Assembly (NCBI GenBank): GCA_022448525.1
Contig: JAKVCX010000004.1
Coordinates: forward strand, 563,403 to 627,402
DNA from: Tenacibaculum sp.
GTDB lineage: Bacteria > Bacteroidota > Bacteroidia > Flavobacteriales > Flavobacteriaceae
Direction: 5' to 3'
DNA length: 64,000 nucleotides
Of this stretch, positions 62,972 to 64,000 are shown piece after piece. The position numbers were made by a program, and so were the translations under genes. Each line of letters begins with the position of its first letter. The stretch's first letter is position 1. The notes under the pieces are model-generated. The model had not been told where the DNA came from. It did not search any database and worked only from the letters and a program-made list of their open reading frames with translations.

Positions 62972-64000
62972 ATGGAATATAGAATTGAAAAAGACACAAT
63001 GGGTGAGGTTAAAGTACCTGCCGATAAGTACTGGGGAGCACAAACTGAGCGTTCTAGAAATAACTTTAAAATTGGTCCTGCTGGAACTATGCCTTTAGAA
63101 GTTGTTTACGGATTTGCTTATTTGAAAAAAGCTGCTGCTTATACTAATTGTGAGTTAGGTGTTTTAGCTGAAGAAAAACGCGATTTAATTGCACAAGTTT
63201 GTGATGAAATTTTAGCTGGAAAACACGATGATCAATTCCCGTTAGTTATTTGGCAAACTGGTTCTGGAACTCAGAGTAACATGAACGTAAACGAAGTTGT
63301 TGCAAACAGAGCTCATGAAATTGCTGGAAAAAAAATTGGTGAAGGTGAAAAAACTATTCAACCAAATGATGATGTAAATAAATCACAATCTTCAAATGAT
63401 ACATTCCCAACAGGAATGCATATTGCAGCATACAAGAAAATAGTAGAAGTTACTATCCCTGGTGTTGAGCAATTAAGAGATACTTTACAAAAGAAATCTG
63501 AAGATTTTAAAGATGTTGTAAAAATTGGACGTACGCACTTAATGGATGCTACTCCCCTAACCTTAGGACAAGAATTTTCTGGTTATGTAGCGCAATTAAA
63601 CTTTGGTTTAAAAGCTTTACAGAATTCATTAGCACACTTAAGTCAATTAGCTTTAGGTGGAACTGCTGTTGGAACTGGATTAAACACTCCTGCTGGATAT
63701 GATGTTTTAGTTGCTAAGTATATTGCAGACTTTACTGGCTTACCATTTATTACTGCTGAGAATAAATTTGAAGCTTTAGCTGCTCACGATGCTTTAGTAG
63801 AAACTCATGGAGCATTAAAACAATTAGCTGTCTCTTTAAATAAAATCGCAAACGATATTCGTTTAATGGCTTCTGGTCCTCGTTCTGGAATTGGAGAATT
63901 AATTATTCCTGCAAATGAGCCAGGATCATCTATCATGCCTGGAAAAGTAAATCCAACTCAAGCAGAAGCTATGACTATGGTTTGTGCACAAGTAATGGGT
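62972..64000 (+). CDS. fumC: Fumarate hydratase class II (3' end beyond window)
   Basis: The first 343 residues of class II fumarase (fumarate to malate, TCA cycle). Visible family motifs are [25 protein letters not shown], the substrate-binding [34 protein letters not shown] (catalytic His region), and the signature [11 protein letters not shown] with the catalytic Ser. Start ATG at 62972; a TAACTTTG element (62936-62943) is a candidate -7 box. The frame is open to the last base, so the gene continues for about 120 codons beyond it. Confidence 0.96.
   Translation, partial: MEYRIEKDTMGEVKVPADKYWGAQTERSRNNFKIGPAGTMPLEVVYGFAYLKKAAAYTNCELGVLAEEKRDLIAQVCDEILAGKHDDQFPLVIWQTGSGTQSNMNVNEVVANRAHEIAGKKIGEGEKTIQPNDDVNKSQSSNDTFPTGMHIAAYKKIVEVTIPGVEQLRDTLQKKSEDFKDVVKIGRTHLMDATPLTLGQEFSGYVAQLNFGLKALQNSLAHLSQLALGGTAVGTGLNTPAGYDVLVAKYIADFTGLPFITAENKFEALAAHDALVETHGALKQLAVSLNKIANDIRLMASGPRSGIGELIIPANEPGSSIMPGKVNPTQAEAMTMVCAQVMG

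Overview
The window is a gene-dense, AT-rich chromosomal segment from a member of the Bacteroidota, most likely a marine Flavobacteriaceae (Tenacibaculum/Polaribacter-like; this genus guess is inference). The evidence is the protein content: PorV-like and type IX (T9SS) sorting-domain proteins, an Lnb/DUF4105 protein, DUF4199, DUF5606, a CarboxypepD_reg-type TonB receptor and a 610-residue MsbA-like transporter. Promoters have the Bacteroidota form (TTG/TTTG, about 19 nt, TAnnTTTG), Shine-Dalgarno sequences are largely absent, and the SRP RNA is of the small type. I see no prophage, IS element, CRISPR array or tRNA. No gene-free stretch exceeds 300 bases.

Layout. 1-4466: truncated recQ, then kdsD-tatC-AhpD-like-lptB, with convergent pssA. 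4540-10382: YheT hydrolase, PorV-like and Lnb-like envelope proteins, aroQ, two outer-membrane beta-barrel proteins, xerD. 10396-16748: SRP RNA on the minus strand, DUF4199, then a polysaccharide/lipid export block (GT2, phosphohexomutase, MsbA-like ABC exporter, GT4). 16845-24369: a barrel-like protein, CCA-adding enzyme, tsaC, a GT2 facing three glycosyltransferases, dapD. 24489-29880: ruvX-def-DUF5606-mazG-GT4-SDR, then two thioredoxin-fold proteins. 29978-37997: lon, a TPR lipoprotein, DinB/YfiT, LysE, pyrD, pheT. 38197-41058: a large secreted T9SS nuclease. 41122-46658: DUF493, three SurA-like periplasmic folding factors, MoxR and a small unknown protein, all on the minus strand. 46777-50601: an NTPase, a second RecQ of unusual architecture, fmt and HU. 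50718-54187: a pentapeptide-like repeat protein, a THUMP rRNA methyltransferase, a SAM methyltransferase and a ZIP transporter. 54292-57484: an unknown protein with a histidine kinase and response regulator. 57489-64000: cupin, yidC, a TonB-type receptor, a 57-residue membrane peptide, and fumC running off the end.

Most of the window is housekeeping, with a strong envelope theme: LPS precursor and export (kdsD, lptB, MsbA-like, glycosyltransferases), lipoprotein and outer-membrane protein biogenesis (Lnb-like, SurA-like set, YidC, PorV-like), and phospholipid synthesis (pssA).

The most interesting signal is regulatory. A 16-bp inverted repeat of NarL 7-2-7 form lies exactly 22 nt upstream of a TAnnTTTG element at two promoters: one before the unknown gene plus histidine kinase, one before the response regulator. 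It looks like an autoregulated, self-contained signalling locus. Other points worth a look are a 22-residue (5-6-5-6) variant of the pentapeptide repeat, a RecQ with its zinc module displaced by about 160 residues, and a dapD terminator that abuts the start codon of a glycosyltransferase operon.
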